Positions 32,495 through 41,593 of a DNA stretch of 54,072 bases are shown piece after piece. The position numbers and the translations under genes are program-made. Positions within the stretch are counted from its first letter, which is position 1, and every line of letters starts with the position of its first letter. A model generated the notes under the pieces. It did not search any database, had not been told where the DNA came from, and saw only the letters and a program-made list of their open reading frames with translations. The stretch is from an uncultured Alphaproteobacteria bacterium (GTDB lineage Bacteria > Pseudomonadota > Alphaproteobacteria > RF32 > CAG-239): contig CAKQLP010000010.1 of assembly GCA_934254675.1 (NCBI GenBank), positions 1 to 54,072 on the forward strand. Direction: 5' to 3'.

Positions 32495-33034
32495 ATGGTT
32501 AGGTTATGGGATTTATACATTATTTTCTTTAAAATGGGCATATTCACATTTGGCGGCGGATACGCCATGCTGCCGATATTAAAAAGCGAAGCTGTTGAAA
32601 AAAGAAAATGGATAAGCGAGGAAGAACTCTTGAATTATTACTCCATCGGACAATGCACGCCTGGGATTATTGCCGTTAACGCCGCTTCTTTTATCGGTTG
32701 CAAGTTACGCGGTTTTTGGGGAATGATAAGCGCGACGCTCGGTGTTATTTCCCCTTCTATTGTCATTATTTTGCTGGTAGCCATGCTTTTACGACAATAT
32801 ATGGACAACCAATATGTGCAATGGGCGTTTGACGGCATCCGCGTCAGTGTTATCGCCCTCATTATCGACACGGTTTGGAGTATGTGGAAAAAGGGAATTT
32901 GCCATATAAGAGATTATATTGTTTTTGGTTTAGCCGCTGTTTTACTGCTATTTTTCAATTTATCGGCTGTGGTTATTGTCATTTTAGCGGCGTTTGGAGC
33001 TTTTATTCCGAACTTTAAAAGGAAAAAACAATGA
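32495..33034 (+). CDS. Chromate transporter family protein (CHR half), first of a pair
   Basis: The 179-residue membrane protein has the CHR signature FFKMGIFTFGGGYAMLPIL and YYSIGQCTPGIIAVNAASFIG followed by four further membrane helices. Short-chain CHR proteins work as heterodimers encoded in tandem. Family members export chromate, but many homologs have other or unknown anion substrates. I start at 32495 with AAAGGA upstream; the frame extends further to 32426 without support. Confidence 0.88.
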   Translation: MVRLWDLYIIFFKMGIFTFGGGYAMLPILKSEAVEKRKWISEEELLNYYSIGQCTPGIIAVNAASFIGCKLRGFWGMISATLGVISPSIVIILLVAMLLRQYMDNQYVQWAFDGIRVSVIALIIDTVWSMWKKGICHIRDYIVFGLAAVLLLFFNLSAVVIVILAAFGAFIPNFKRKKQ

Positions 33035-33549
33035 CCTATTTAATTCTAGCATTTGAATTTTTTAAAATTGGCTTATTTGCTGTTGGCGGCGGCTTAGTAA
33101 CCGTTCCGTTTTTATATGATTTAACCGAACAATACAACTGGTTTACGGCAAAAGAACTGACTGACATGATAGCCGTTTCACAATCCACGCCGGGGCCGGT
33201 CGGCATCAACATGGCAACTTACGCCGGTTATAAGGCGGCTGGCGTGTTTGGAAGCTTATGGGCGACTTTGAGCCTTGTTACGCCGTCGGTTATTGTGGTC
33301 TATCTCATTTCTAAGATTTTGACTAAATGGAAAGATAATCCAAAGGTTAACCAAGTTCTCAACGGTATTCGTCCGGCGGTTTTAGCGCTGATTTTATTTG
33401 CCGGATGGGACATAGCCAAAGAATCAATCGTCAATTGGCAAACGGCGTGTTTGCTGGCGGTATTGGTTATGACTATGCGGTTTTATAAAAAAAGCGCTAT
33501 TTTTTACATTATTATTTCTGCCGTTACGGGATTGCTGTTACACATCTAG
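33031..33549 (+). CDS. Chromate transporter family protein (CHR half), second of a pair
   Basis: The 172-residue partner starts at an ATGA overlap with the first half. It carries FFKIGLFAVGGGLVTVPFL and AVSQSTPGPVGINMATYAGY, the second-half versions of the CHR motifs. Opposite membrane orientation of the two halves is expected. No regulator (ChrB) or other resistance gene is nearby, so the physiological substrate is open. Confidence 0.88.
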   Translation: MTYLILAFEFFKIGLFAVGGGLVTVPFLYDLTEQYNWFTAKELTDMIAVSQSTPGPVGINMATYAGYKAAGVFGSLWATLSLVTPSVIVVYLISKILTKWKDNPKVNQVLNGIRPAVLALILFAGWDIAKESIVNWQTACLLAVLVMTMRFYKKSAIFYIIISAVTGLLLHI

Positions 33550-33605
33550 CGGCTTGAAAATTTTATATGCGCGAATAACTTATGCCAATAAACAAGGAGG
33601 AAAAA

Positions 33606-34628
33606 ATGACGGAGCAAGATACGGTTTACGATGTGGTGGGCATTGGCAATGCCATTGTCGATGTTTTAGCCAAAGTGGGAGACACTTTTTTAAAAGAACG
33701 GAACTTAACAAAAGGCTGTATGACTTTGGTTGAGGCCGCAGACGCCGGAAAGATTTATAACGATATTATTCCGGAGCGTGAAGTTTCAGGCGGTTCAGCG
33801 GCAAACACGGTCGCCGGCATGGCGTCGCTTGGCGCCGACTGCGCTTTTATCGGAAAAGTTCACGACGATGAATTGGGACAGGTGTTCAAACGAGACATCG
33901 GCGCCGCCGGTATTGACTGTTTCACCTCTCCATTGGAAGAAGGGCCTGCCACAGGTCGCAGTATTGTTCTGGTTACACCGGACGCGCAACGCTCTATGTT
34001 TACTTACCTTGGCGCTTCCCGCAAACTTTCAGTGGAAGATATTGATGAAAAACTCATCAGTGAATCAAAAATCACTTTTATTGAAGGGTATTTATGGGAC
34101 GAACCGGCGGCGCACGAAGCGGTGATAAAGGCCTGTGAGCTGGCACATAAACACGGCAGAGAGGTTGCCTTTACAGTTTCCGACCGTTATTGCGTGTCGT
34201 CTCACCGCGACCACATGCTTGATTTAATTCAAAATCATGTGGATTTGTTGTTTGCCAACGAAATGGAATTAAAAACCTTATTTGAAACGGAAGACTTTCA
34301 AGCGGCGCTGGAAATGGTGAAACCAATGGTTAAAATTGCCGCTATCACCAGAGATTCCCGTGGTTCGGTTATTGTTAACGGCAGAGTTAAAATTTTTGTA
34401 GAAGCGGAGCCGGTCAGTCAGGATAGCGTTGTTGACTCGACAGGCGCCGGAGATTTATACGCCGCCGGATTTTTATTTGGATTGGTTAACAAACGCAGTT
34501 TAGGCACTTGCGCCATGATCGGCGGCATTGCCGCCTCGGAAATCATCAGCCACTACGGCGCCCGTCCGGAAGTATCTTTACGCGGTTACGTCCGCAACAA
34601 ATTGCTGCAATACGGCAAAAGATTTTAA
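33606..34628 (+). CDS. PfkB-family carbohydrate/nucleoside kinase
   Basis: The 340-residue protein shows the PfkB N-terminal signature VVGIGNAIVDVLAKV and VSGGSAANTVAGMASLGADC, and the C-terminal signature DSTGAGDLYAAGFLFGLV with the catalytic Asp. It resembles the adenosine kinase-like PfkB group common in alphaproteobacteria. AAGGAGG lies five bases before the ATG at 33606, one of the best ribosome sites in the window. It is monocistronic. Exact substrate (adenosine, ribose or another sugar) cannot be decided here. Confidence 0.88.
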   Translation: MTEQDTVYDVVGIGNAIVDVLAKVGDTFLKERNLTKGCMTLVEAADAGKIYNDIIPEREVSGGSAANTVAGMASLGADCAFIGKVHDDELGQVFKRDIGAAGIDCFTSPLEEGPATGRSIVLVTPDAQRSMFTYLGASRKLSVEDIDEKLISESKITFIEGYLWDEPAAHEAVIKACELAHKHGREVAFTVSDRYCVSSHRDHMLDLIQNHVDLLFANEMELKTLFETEDFQAALEMVKPMVKIAAITRDSRGSVIVNGRVKIFVEAEPVSQDSVVDSTGAGDLYAAGFLFGLVNKRSLGTCAMIGGIAASEIISHYGARPEVSLRGYVRNKLLQYGKRF

Positions 34629-34644
34629 CAATTAATTTGATAAC

Positions 34645-34678
34645 AAAAAAGAGGTTGAATTTCTTCAACCTCTTTTTT
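34645..34678. terminator. Bidirectional terminator between the PfkB kinase and the Cys-rich protein
   Basis: Arms AAAAAAGAGGTTGAA / TTCAACCTCTTTTTT. On the minus strand the loop is GAAA. Apart from the outermost base pair it is an exact inverted copy of the hairpin at 39683-39714. Confidence 0.9.
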
Positions 34679-34689
34679 GTTGGTAGGGA

Positions 34690-36660
34690 TTATGGTTTAA
34701 GTATGGCTCCACTACCATCTCCTAATGAACAAGAATCCCTTCCGGGAAGTGGTTCAGCACAACCATAACAATTTTCGGATATTGTCATTACTCTAGGAGT
34801 TGGACACTTACAATTTGAGGCAGCTTCGGTTTTAGTACTAAAGCTACATTGAATTGTTGTACCGGTAGAACTAGAACCTTTAACTAATTTAACAGTTTTA
34901 TTACCAATAGTTGCTGTTTTTTGTATATCATCCAATAATGATATACGACCATTTATTAGTGATGTATTTCTACTACTGCCTTGGTCTTGTTCCATGAATG
35001 TTACACCATCAACAATAATCGCTAAAGTTTCTGCATGATTAACTTTAGATCTATCACATTTTAAAGCACTGTAATCAAATCCCCCTGTAGCTGTACCTTT
35101 TGTATAGCAACATTTACTGCCATACAATGTATATATCGAACTATTTTCACTAATTTCCAAAGGATAATTATCTACCTTTAGATTTGGTTTTGTGCATGTT
35201 TGACAGAAATTATCAAATTTAAATTTTACAGTATGAGGTTTACCGTCACTAGCAGATACATTAAATTTCACTTTGTACGAATCTGAACCTTTACATCCGT
35301 CTAATGAGGTATTGTCATAATTAAAACTATTTTGTTCATAGTAAGTAATGGTAATCGTTACTGGATCAGTAGTGCCAGGATTAGGAATCAAACCTGGGCC
35401 ACAAATATAACATTGATTACCTTCAGAATCGTATTTTCCTTCTGCTATTTGTTTTATTTTATTACATGTGTCATTAGCATCTATATAACGGGTTATAGAT
35501 ATAACATTGCCATTATTATAATCTGAACAAGACCATTTGCAATAATAGCATTGATTGTTGTTTGTATCTTTGACACCTTCAACAATGGTTTTTGTTCCCA
35601 TAGCACAAGAGCCACTGTTATCTATATAGTTTTTGTTATTTTCTTTTCCTATCTGTTCACAAGTTTTAACTTCTTTCTTCACGCAAGTACCGCAAGGAGC
35701 GTCACTGGCGGTGACAGATTTATTTTCTGTAAAGGTGTTGGTTTTGGTATCGCAATCGGCTTTCGCAACCAAGTCTTGCTGTTTACAAGTTTTCAGCGTA
35801 CAAGTACCGCACACGCCGTCCGAAGCTCTCACCGCTGGCTTGCTTGGTATAAAAGCAAGATTTTTCGAGGCGCAGCTTTTTTCTGTTTTTAAGAATTTGT
35901 CCGCACAATTTTTTTTGAGACATATTTGAGGGTTGGGGTCAAATCTGGAACCAATTGAGGAAACAATTTTATATTCACTGGTAGCCAAATCTTTCCTTAC
36001 TTCGCATTTAAACGTTGGGCCAATCGGACATTTATCACATTTCCAGCAATGAGAATCTTTTGCTACGATTTCAATATATTCTTTGTCAGCACAGGTATAA
36101 CATAAAAAGCAAGTACCGTCGCTGCCGGTTCTGCCGGTGTCTTGTCCACCCAAACTCGAGCAAGCGACCTGATATCTTGTGTTTATTTCCCAACAACGCT
36201 TTTTGTGGGTTTTATAGCACTTGTTGCCGTTGGCGTCAATAATTGTATCATCTACTGCTTCTGTTTCAGGATTATACGAGCTTTTATACTCGGAATCAAT
36301 TTCAGAGCAAGATTTAGCAACGGCATAATAGCAAGTTGTGTCGTCAACTGTTTCCGACAAGCATTTATAACGGTTTATGTTGACGTGTTTTTCGCAATTC
36401 GCTTTGCTGTCATATTGACATTTACGATAATAGCAATCGTTATTCGGATAGCATATTTGAGAAGTCTTTTTCCCATTAGAGCACTTGTCTTCAGTATCAT
36501 AACCGCCTTGGCTTTCGCAAGTAACAGTCATGTTGGTTATTTCTCCTTGACCGCAATCATCGGAGTCCGGCAAAAAACATACCCGCGCCGAAGCGGTTGT
36601 GACACACAGGCAATAACATGTAAATGTTAGGCTGAGTATTCTTAGATATTTTTTAATCAT
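34690..36660 (-). CDS. Secreted cysteine-rich protein, inverted twin of 37005-39662
   Basis: The 656-residue protein has a signal peptide (cleavage near ASA-R) and over 50 Cys. The N-terminal half begins RVCFLPDSDDCGQGEITNMT and runs identically to its twin for 104 residues, then alternates divergent and identical blocks to about residue 330. A repeat of about 45 residues of the form C..K..F....K.....SD..CGTC occurs at least twice. The C-terminal half is unrelated to the twin: beta-rich, ending NCKCPTPRVMTISENCYGCA. The Cys pattern suggests many disulfides and a surface or extracellular role. AGGGG lies upstream of the start. The family is not one I can name. Confidence 0.8.
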   Translation of the reverse strand: MIKKYLRILSLTFTCYCLCVTTASARVCFLPDSDDCGQGEITNMTVTCESQGGYDTEDKCSNGKKTSQICYPNNDCYYRKCQYDSKANCEKHVNINRYKCLSETVDDTTCYYAVAKSCSEIDSEYKSSYNPETEAVDDTIIDANGNKCYKTHKKRCWEINTRYQVACSSLGGQDTGRTGSDGTCFLCYTCADKEYIEIVAKDSHCWKCDKCPIGPTFKCEVRKDLATSEYKIVSSIGSRFDPNPQICLKKNCADKFLKTEKSCASKNLAFIPSKPAVRASDGVCGTCTLKTCKQQDLVAKADCDTKTNTFTENKSVTASDAPCGTCVKKEVKTCEQIGKENNKNYIDNSGSCAMGTKTIVEGVKDTNNNQCYYCKWSCSDYNNGNVISITRYIDANDTCNKIKQIAEGKYDSEGNQCYICGPGLIPNPGTTDPVTITITYYEQNSFNYDNTSLDGCKGSDSYKVKFNVSASDGKPHTVKFKFDNFCQTCTKPNLKVDNYPLEISENSSIYTLYGSKCCYTKGTATGGFDYSALKCDRSKVNHAETLAIIVDGVTFMEQDQGSSRNTSLINGRISLLDDIQKTATIGNKTVKLVKGSSSTGTTIQCSFSTKTEAASNCKCPTPRVMTISENCYGCAEPLPGRDSCSLGDGSGAILKP

Positions 36661-36735
36661 CGATTTTCCCCTAATTAAATTTACCCAATCTCAGACCTAA
36701 CATTTTGTTTTAGCCTGATTTATCTTGATAAAAAC

Positions 36736-36767
36736 TGTCCATAAAAAACGACCGTTTAAAATGGACA
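36736..36767. promoter_or_regulatory. Imperfect palindrome, site 1 in the divergent promoter region
   Basis: TGTCCATAAAAAACG - AC - CGTTTAAAATGGACA pairs 12 of 15 positions. It shares arm ends (TGTCC/GGACA) and centre (ACG..CGT) with site 2, 150 bp away. It lies about 75 bp upstream of the minus-strand gene. Remaining intergenic sequence here is AT-rich with no gene. Confidence 0.6.
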
Positions 36768-36886
36768 CATTTTTCTACCGATTTTAGGATACCATAAAGT
36801 TTATTTTTTTGCAATAAACTATCGAAAATTCATTCATTTATTCATAAAAATGTAACAATTCTCCATTTCAAAAATTCTTTCATTTG

Positions 36887-36922
36887 ACTGTCCCTAAAAA
36901 ACGGTCGTTTTTTAGGGACAGT
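36887..36922. promoter_or_regulatory. Perfect 36-bp palindrome, site 2 in the divergent promoter region
   Basis: ACTGTCCCTAAAAAACG - GT - its exact complement (17-bp arms). It lies about 80 bp before the plus-strand gene start and has no T run beyond the arm, so an operator is more likely than a terminator. Confidence 0.7.
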
Positions 36923-37004
36923 TTAAACCGTGAAATAGCCTGATTTCCTGCGACACAGGACAGTGTTAAAATATGAAAAAACAACAACATTTAGGAGACT
37001 AAAA

Positions 37005-39662
37005 ATGATAAAACGATGTTTAATTTTATTGCTGACAGTCCTGTGTTTGGGAGCATCTAACGTCTCGGCGCGGGTGTGTTTTTTGCCGGACTCCGATGAT
37101 TGCGGTCAAGGAGAAATAACCAACATGACTGTTACTTGCGAAAGTCAAGGCGGTTATGATACTGAAGACAAGTGCTCTAATGGGAAAAAGACTTCTCAAA
37201 TATGCTATCCGAATAACGATTGCTATTATCGCAAATGTCAATATGACAGCAAAGCGAATTGCGAAAAACATGTCAACATAAACCGCTATAAATGCTTGTC
37301 GGAGACAGTTGACGACACAACTTGCTATTATGCCGTTGCTAAATCTTGCTCTGAAATTGATTCCGAGTATAAAAGTTCGTATTATCCTAAAAGAGAAGTA
37401 GTAGATGATACAATTATTGACGCCAACGGCCACAAGTGCTATAAAACCCACAAAAAGCGTTGTGATGAAATAAACACAAACTATCGGGTCGCTTGCCCGA
37501 GTTTGGGTGGACGAAACACCGGCGTAACCGGCAGCGACGGCGCTTGCTTGATATGCTATACCTGTGCTGACAAAGGTTATAATGAAATAGGCTTGAAAAA
37601 CCTTAATTGCTGGGATTGTGAAAAATGTCCGATTGGCTTAACGTTTAAATGTTCTGTCAAGAAAGATTTGGCTACCAGTGAATATAAAATTGTTTCCTCA
37701 ATTGGTTCCAGACTTGACCCTAACGCTCAAATATGTCTCAAAAAAAATTGTGCGGACAAATTCTTAAAAACAGAAAAAAGCTGCGCCTCGAAAAATCTTG
37801 CTTTTATACCAAGCAAGCCAGCGGTGAGAGCTTCGGACGGCGTGTGCGGTACTTGTACGCTGAAAACTTGTAAACAGCAAGACTTGGTTGCGAAAACCGA
37901 TTGCGATACCAAAAACAACACCTTTACAGAAAATAAATCTGTCACCGCCAGTGACGCTCCTTGCGGTACTTGCACACCTAAGAACACGCCTAAATATGAC
38001 ACATACACCATTTACGCCAAAGTTAAATGCGCCGGCCCTTATGAGGAAATAAAGAAATGCAAAGAACTCATGAACAATAATAGTACACATTGTGAAAACT
38101 CTCCAAGAGGAGAAGCTGTACCGGAAAATTGTTGGTATGATAAGGATAAAGCTATCCAAAATAAAACTGCTGCCGTAGAAATTGATGATTCTCGTTGGAG
38201 TTGGGGACATAGCACAAATGATGTTGTATGCCCTGTAACCAACACCGTTGTGTCAGGTGGAGGCGATATATTGGGGCAACGTTATTCTGCTGGATATGTA
38301 GATTCCCCAGCAAAATGCATTAGCTCAATTTCACTGGATGAGAAAAATGTTGGGTTTTTAGAAATAAATTCTGAAAATATTACAGGCGAGTCAACTGAAG
38401 TGAAAAAGATTTATGATACCTTAAACACTGATGAACAATTGATAGTATTTACATTACAAGCAAAGCAACTTACCTCTTCTAATGTTAAACTTGCAATTAA
38501 ACCTTTAGTATCAGGCAATAATGAAATTTATACTTTTGATAACTATAAAGAATTAAGTACTAATAGAGAGTCCAAACGAAATTATGAGTACGCTTTTGCA
38601 GGTAGCTTTGATCATAAAATGATTATTGGCGGAAGAATTATCGATATAAACTTAGATTTAGATAAAGAATCCCAATATATTGGAGATTTGCCAACAATTT
38701 ATCCTGTTATTCGTCTTAAAGCTACAACAAGACAAATATCAGATTCTGATGCTAAATATGAAGGATATCAATACATTACCAATAAGGACGGATATGATGG
38801 AATGTTTATCTACCCATATTACCGAGATACGAGATTCTATTATATGTATGGTTATACACCATCTTTAAATGGCTGTAAGACAGCTATTATTCATTCGGTT
38901 GGTGCTTCACGAAATATTTTATCAACATTTTCTAACGATGACCTTAGAATGAACAAGGGAGATGTATTTGTACACATCCAAGGCTCATCTGCATGCAGAG
39001 ATCCTTATGATAAAATGGTAAGAGAGTGGATAGAAAAGGATTGGTGGGATCCAAATAAGGGTATTCACGATTGTAACAGTTTTGGTAACTTTTGGGCAGC
39101 ACAAGCCCCTAATTTACCTAATAATCTTTGGGGAGCATTTAGAAGCTTCTATTGCCAATATAAATTAACAACGCCGTTCGAATCTGGTTACGTTAATATT
39201 AGAGATGGAGCTATTTACATCTTTGAAGATGGTTTTGATACTGAAAAAGTAAAATTTGAAGAACCATTTCCTGAATTATCTCAAGATGAATGTGAAGATG
39301 TTTACGTTTGCGAAAAACATGGTTTGATATCAGAAGATACAAAATCACACGATGATTCTGATAATCCTAAATACATTAATTATCAAGAAGTTGATGTTGG
39401 GTGTGAGAAAAAGTGTTATAAAGCGACTATCAATGACTGTACAGATTTTAGTACTCAAGACTATTTAACTTGGGGAATTCCAGAGACAACAACAAATAGC
39501 GAATGGTCGGCACCAGTTTGGGTATCAGCAGGTGAAAATAACGAGACTGTTTGCCGGAATGAGCTCGAGAAAGATGAAAATTATCGGGAGGACCACGAAT
39601 ACAGCGAATCTACAGAGATTTCTGTCGGTTCTAAAAAATGTGTTTTCTGCTATTATAAATAG
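37005..39662 (+). CDS. Secreted cysteine-rich protein, inverted twin of 34690-36660
   Basis: The 885-residue protein (start at 37005 with AGGAG; the 14 codons upstream are unsupported) has a signal peptide (LILLLTVLCLGASNVSA). Residues about 24-127 are identical to the twin, a middle part is diverged, and residues about 230-325 are again nearly identical (ICLKKNCADKFLKTEKSCAS and following, up to APCGTC). From there it carries its own 560-residue C-terminus: large, beta-rich, Trp/Tyr/Asn-rich (DTRFYYMYGYTPSLNGC; EWIEKDWWDPNKGIHDC), closing with Cys-rich segments. It is likely exported and disulfide-bonded. No enzymatic motif was recognised. Confidence 0.8.
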   Translation: MIKRCLILLLTVLCLGASNVSARVCFLPDSDDCGQGEITNMTVTCESQGGYDTEDKCSNGKKTSQICYPNNDCYYRKCQYDSKANCEKHVNINRYKCLSETVDDTTCYYAVAKSCSEIDSEYKSSYYPKREVVDDTIIDANGHKCYKTHKKRCDEINTNYRVACPSLGGRNTGVTGSDGACLICYTCADKGYNEIGLKNLNCWDCEKCPIGLTFKCSVKKDLATSEYKIVSSIGSRLDPNAQICLKKNCADKFLKTEKSCASKNLAFIPSKPAVRASDGVCGTCTLKTCKQQDLVAKTDCDTKNNTFTENKSVTASDAPCGTCTPKNTPKYDTYTIYAKVKCAGPYEEIKKCKELMNNNSTHCENSPRGEAVPENCWYDKDKAIQNKTAAVEIDDSRWSWGHSTNDVVCPVTNTVVSGGGDILGQRYSAGYVDSPAKCISSISLDEKNVGFLEINSENITGESTEVKKIYDTLNTDEQLIVFTLQAKQLTSSNVKLAIKPLVSGNNEIYTFDNYKELSTNRESKRNYEYAFAGSFDHKMIIGGRIIDINLDLDKESQYIGDLPTIYPVIRLKATTRQISDSDAKYEGYQYITNKDGYDGMFIYPYYRDTRFYYMYGYTPSLNGCKTAIIHSVGASRNILSTFSNDDLRMNKGDVFVHIQGSSACRDPYDKMVREWIEKDWWDPNKGIHDCNSFGNFWAAQAPNLPNNLWGAFRSFYCQYKLTTPFESGYVNIRDGAIYIFEDGFDTEKVKFEEPFPELSQDECEDVYVCEKHGLISEDTKSHDDSDNPKYINYQEVDVGCEKKCYKATINDCTDFSTQDYLTWGIPETTTNSEWSAPVWVSAGENNETVCRNELEKDENYREDHEYSESTEISVGSKKCVFCYYK

Positions 39663-39682
39663 TTTTGCTGTTTGAAAGACAC

Positions 39683-39714
39683 AAAAAGAGGTTGAAGAAA
39701 TTCAACCTCTTTTT
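39683..39714 (+). terminator. Terminator of the second Cys-rich gene
   Basis: AAAAAGAGGTTGAA - GAAA - TTCAACCTCTTTTT, the inverted copy of the hairpin at 34645-34678. Confidence 0.9.
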
Positions 39715-39735
39715 TCACACAAATAAAAAAACAAA

Positions 39736-40224
39736 TTATTCAATAGCGTAAATATCTTTTACAAACCAACCGCCTTGCGCTGTTTCCGCCAAAACATAAA
39801 TAACCTTGCCCTGACACAAACCAAACCAGCCGCCGTTGCATGTGCTGTCGGTATGGATTTCCACAGTGCCGTTTGGCAAAACACGCTTGCTGACAATTTT
39901 ATAACTCATTTCTGTTGGTCTATCCAAACTTGAATCTTGCATGAAAACAAACTTTGGCAAATTTAAATCATGGCAACCGGCAAAATCCGGATTAATTGTG
40001 CATTTTACGGCACTTTCCACTGCGCAAAACTGCTCATTTTTTGACAAGCAATCGTCACTCAATGTATCTTTGGCAAAAACGAACATGGTTTCCGGCATCT
40101 TTTCATTTTGCTCAACTTTGTTTTCTTCTTTAGGATTTTCTTTTTTCTCCGTTTTAGACACCAAAGAAAAACTAAATCCCACCAATAGTAAAAGCGCTAA
40201 AACAACTATAATTTTTTTCAACAT
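39736..40224 (-). CDS. Membrane-anchored periplasmic protein of unknown function
   Basis: The 162-residue product (start at 40224, MLKKIIVVLALLLLVGFSFS) has an N-terminal hydrophobic anchor or uncleaved signal, a Lys/Glu-rich linker (about residues 25-45), then a small domain with six Cys (DDCLSKNEQFCAVES; VKCTINPDFAGC; STCNGGWFGLCQG) that probably form three disulfides. AAGGA lies upstream. It begins 10 bp after the beta-barrel gene, so both are one unit. No family recognised. Confidence 0.75.
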   Translation of the reverse strand: MLKKIIVVLALLLLVGFSFSLVSKTEKKENPKEENKVEQNEKMPETMFVFAKDTLSDDCLSKNEQFCAVESAVKCTINPDFAGCHDLNLPKFVFMQDSSLDRPTEMSYKIVSKRVLPNGTVEIHTDSTCNGGWFGLCQGKVIYVLAETAQGGWFVKDIYAIE

Positions 40225-40234
40225 GATTTTTTCC

Positions 40235-40786
40235 TTAAAAATGATATTCAACGCTCAACGCGTATTCCATAGCTTGGTTTACATTATCCAAGTGATTAAA
40301 TTTAACATAGCGTGTCATAAAACGAGTTTGCCAATGGCTATCAAAGGCATATTTCACGCCGCCGCCAAATCTATAACCCCAACCGTGTTCATTGTAATGC
40401 TTCAAGCCGCCTTCTTTCAGCTTATACACATATTCGCCGATGCCAGCCGTTGCCGCAACAGAAAATTTTTGCGCGCAGCCCAATGGAAGATATCCCAGCA
40501 AATCCAAACCATACGAACGGTGTGAGCTTTTCAGCTTTTCGCTCTGTCCGTTGTTTTTGCTTCCGCTTTGATTGACAAACACTTCCGTTCCAAAATATTT
40601 GCTGTAATCCGAACCGATATAAAAACCTCCGCTTTGATACTCTGGACGAAACTGTTTTAGTTGCGTCTTGTTAAACTGATATCCGGCGCCGATATACGGC
40701 GTATAATGATAAGAATCCGCCACGCTGTTTTTGGCGTTTATTCCACAAGCCGCTAAAAATGTTAAAACAATTGTAATTTTTTTCAT
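40235..40786 (-). CDS. Outer-membrane beta-barrel protein (OmpA/OmpX-like porin fold)
   Basis: The 183-residue protein has a signal peptide (MKKITIVLTFLAACGINA), alternating amphipathic strands (YTPYIGAGYQFNKTQL; GGFYIGSDYSKYFGTEVFVN; YGLDLLGYLPLG; FSVAATAGIGEYVYKL; WGYRFGGGVKYAFDSHWQTR), and a last strand MEYALSVEYHF ending in Phe, the Bam recognition feature. Eight strands are expected. It resembles the OMP_b-brl group. AGAAAA lies upstream of the ATG. The cotranscribed anchored protein may be a periplasmic partner. Confidence 0.8.
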   Translation of the reverse strand: MKKITIVLTFLAACGINAKNSVADSYHYTPYIGAGYQFNKTQLKQFRPEYQSGGFYIGSDYSKYFGTEVFVNQSGSKNNGQSEKLKSSHRSYGLDLLGYLPLGCAQKFSVAATAGIGEYVYKLKEGGLKHYNEHGWGYRFGGGVKYAFDSHWQTRFMTRYVKFNHLDNVNQAMEYALSVEYHF

Positions 40787-40918
40787 ATATACTTTTCTCC
40801 AAACAACCTTTTATGGGAGCATTATAATAATCTTATCATAAAAATAAAGTGATTTTGCAAATTTTATTGTTAAAAAAACTTTTTTATGATATTCTGACAA
40901 AAATGTGAGGAAATGATA

Positions 40919-41506
40919 ATGGTAAAAGATAATCAACATGGCCGAAGCATGGTCGAAGTTATTGGTTATATGGGCGCGGTGATGGCTATTGTCGCCGGTG
41001 TGGGGAAAATGGTGTCCGGCGCGTACAGCGACTATAAAATAAGCAAAGCCTCGCAGCAGCTCTCCGATTTGGCGAGCGCCATTGTCCGTGCTTCAACCAC
41101 TTATCCCAATTATAGAGAAACAGTACAAAACATCAATGATCGAACTTCCGAAGGGTTAAATTTAATTCCCAGCACGTTTCGGGTGGCCGGCAGCAAAACT
41201 TTTCACGCTTTTGGCGGAGAAACCACGCTCGGCACAAGAGACAACATGTTTTATATACGTTATGACGGTTTAACCCGCGAGCAATGTATTGAGTTGGGAA
41301 TGAAAGACTGGATAAACAACAAAATTGTTGATTTGGCTTTTCTTAGTGTGAACGACATTGACTGGTGCTGGCCGGCAAACAAAGAAAGTGAAAATAACTG
41401 TCCAACCTTGCCGACAAAACGTTCGATTCTGGCCGGCGCGGATGACAACGATGACGGACAATGTAACAAAGAAACAGATAATTTTATAATATGGTATTTT
41501 AATTAA
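40919..41506 (+). CDS. Type IV pilin-like (prepilin) protein, divergent member
   Basis: The 195-residue product has the leader MVKDNQHG, then RSMVEVIGYMGAVMAIVAGV, a class III signal with Glu+5 but a helix unlike the GVLAIIGVLSVGG of the other four. The body keeps LTREQCIELGMKDW, matching the LSR(D/E)AC...DW motif of the paralogs, and an acidic, Cys-containing end. I choose the ATG at 40919 since GAGG is eight bases upstream; the ATG at 40913 is too close. It stands alone. Confidence 0.82.
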   Translation: MVKDNQHGRSMVEVIGYMGAVMAIVAGVGKMVSGAYSDYKISKASQQLSDLASAIVRASTTYPNYRETVQNINDRTSEGLNLIPSTFRVAGSKTFHAFGGETTLGTRDNMFYIRYDGLTREQCIELGMKDWINNKIVDLAFLSVNDIDWCWPANKESENNCPTLPTKRSILAGADDNDDGQCNKETDNFIIWYFN

Positions 41507-41593
41507 CTTGTGTGATTAAATAACAAAAAACTTGAAGTTTTATTACAACATTGCTAATTATTTAGAAAAATAAATTTTAAGAGGAGATAACTA

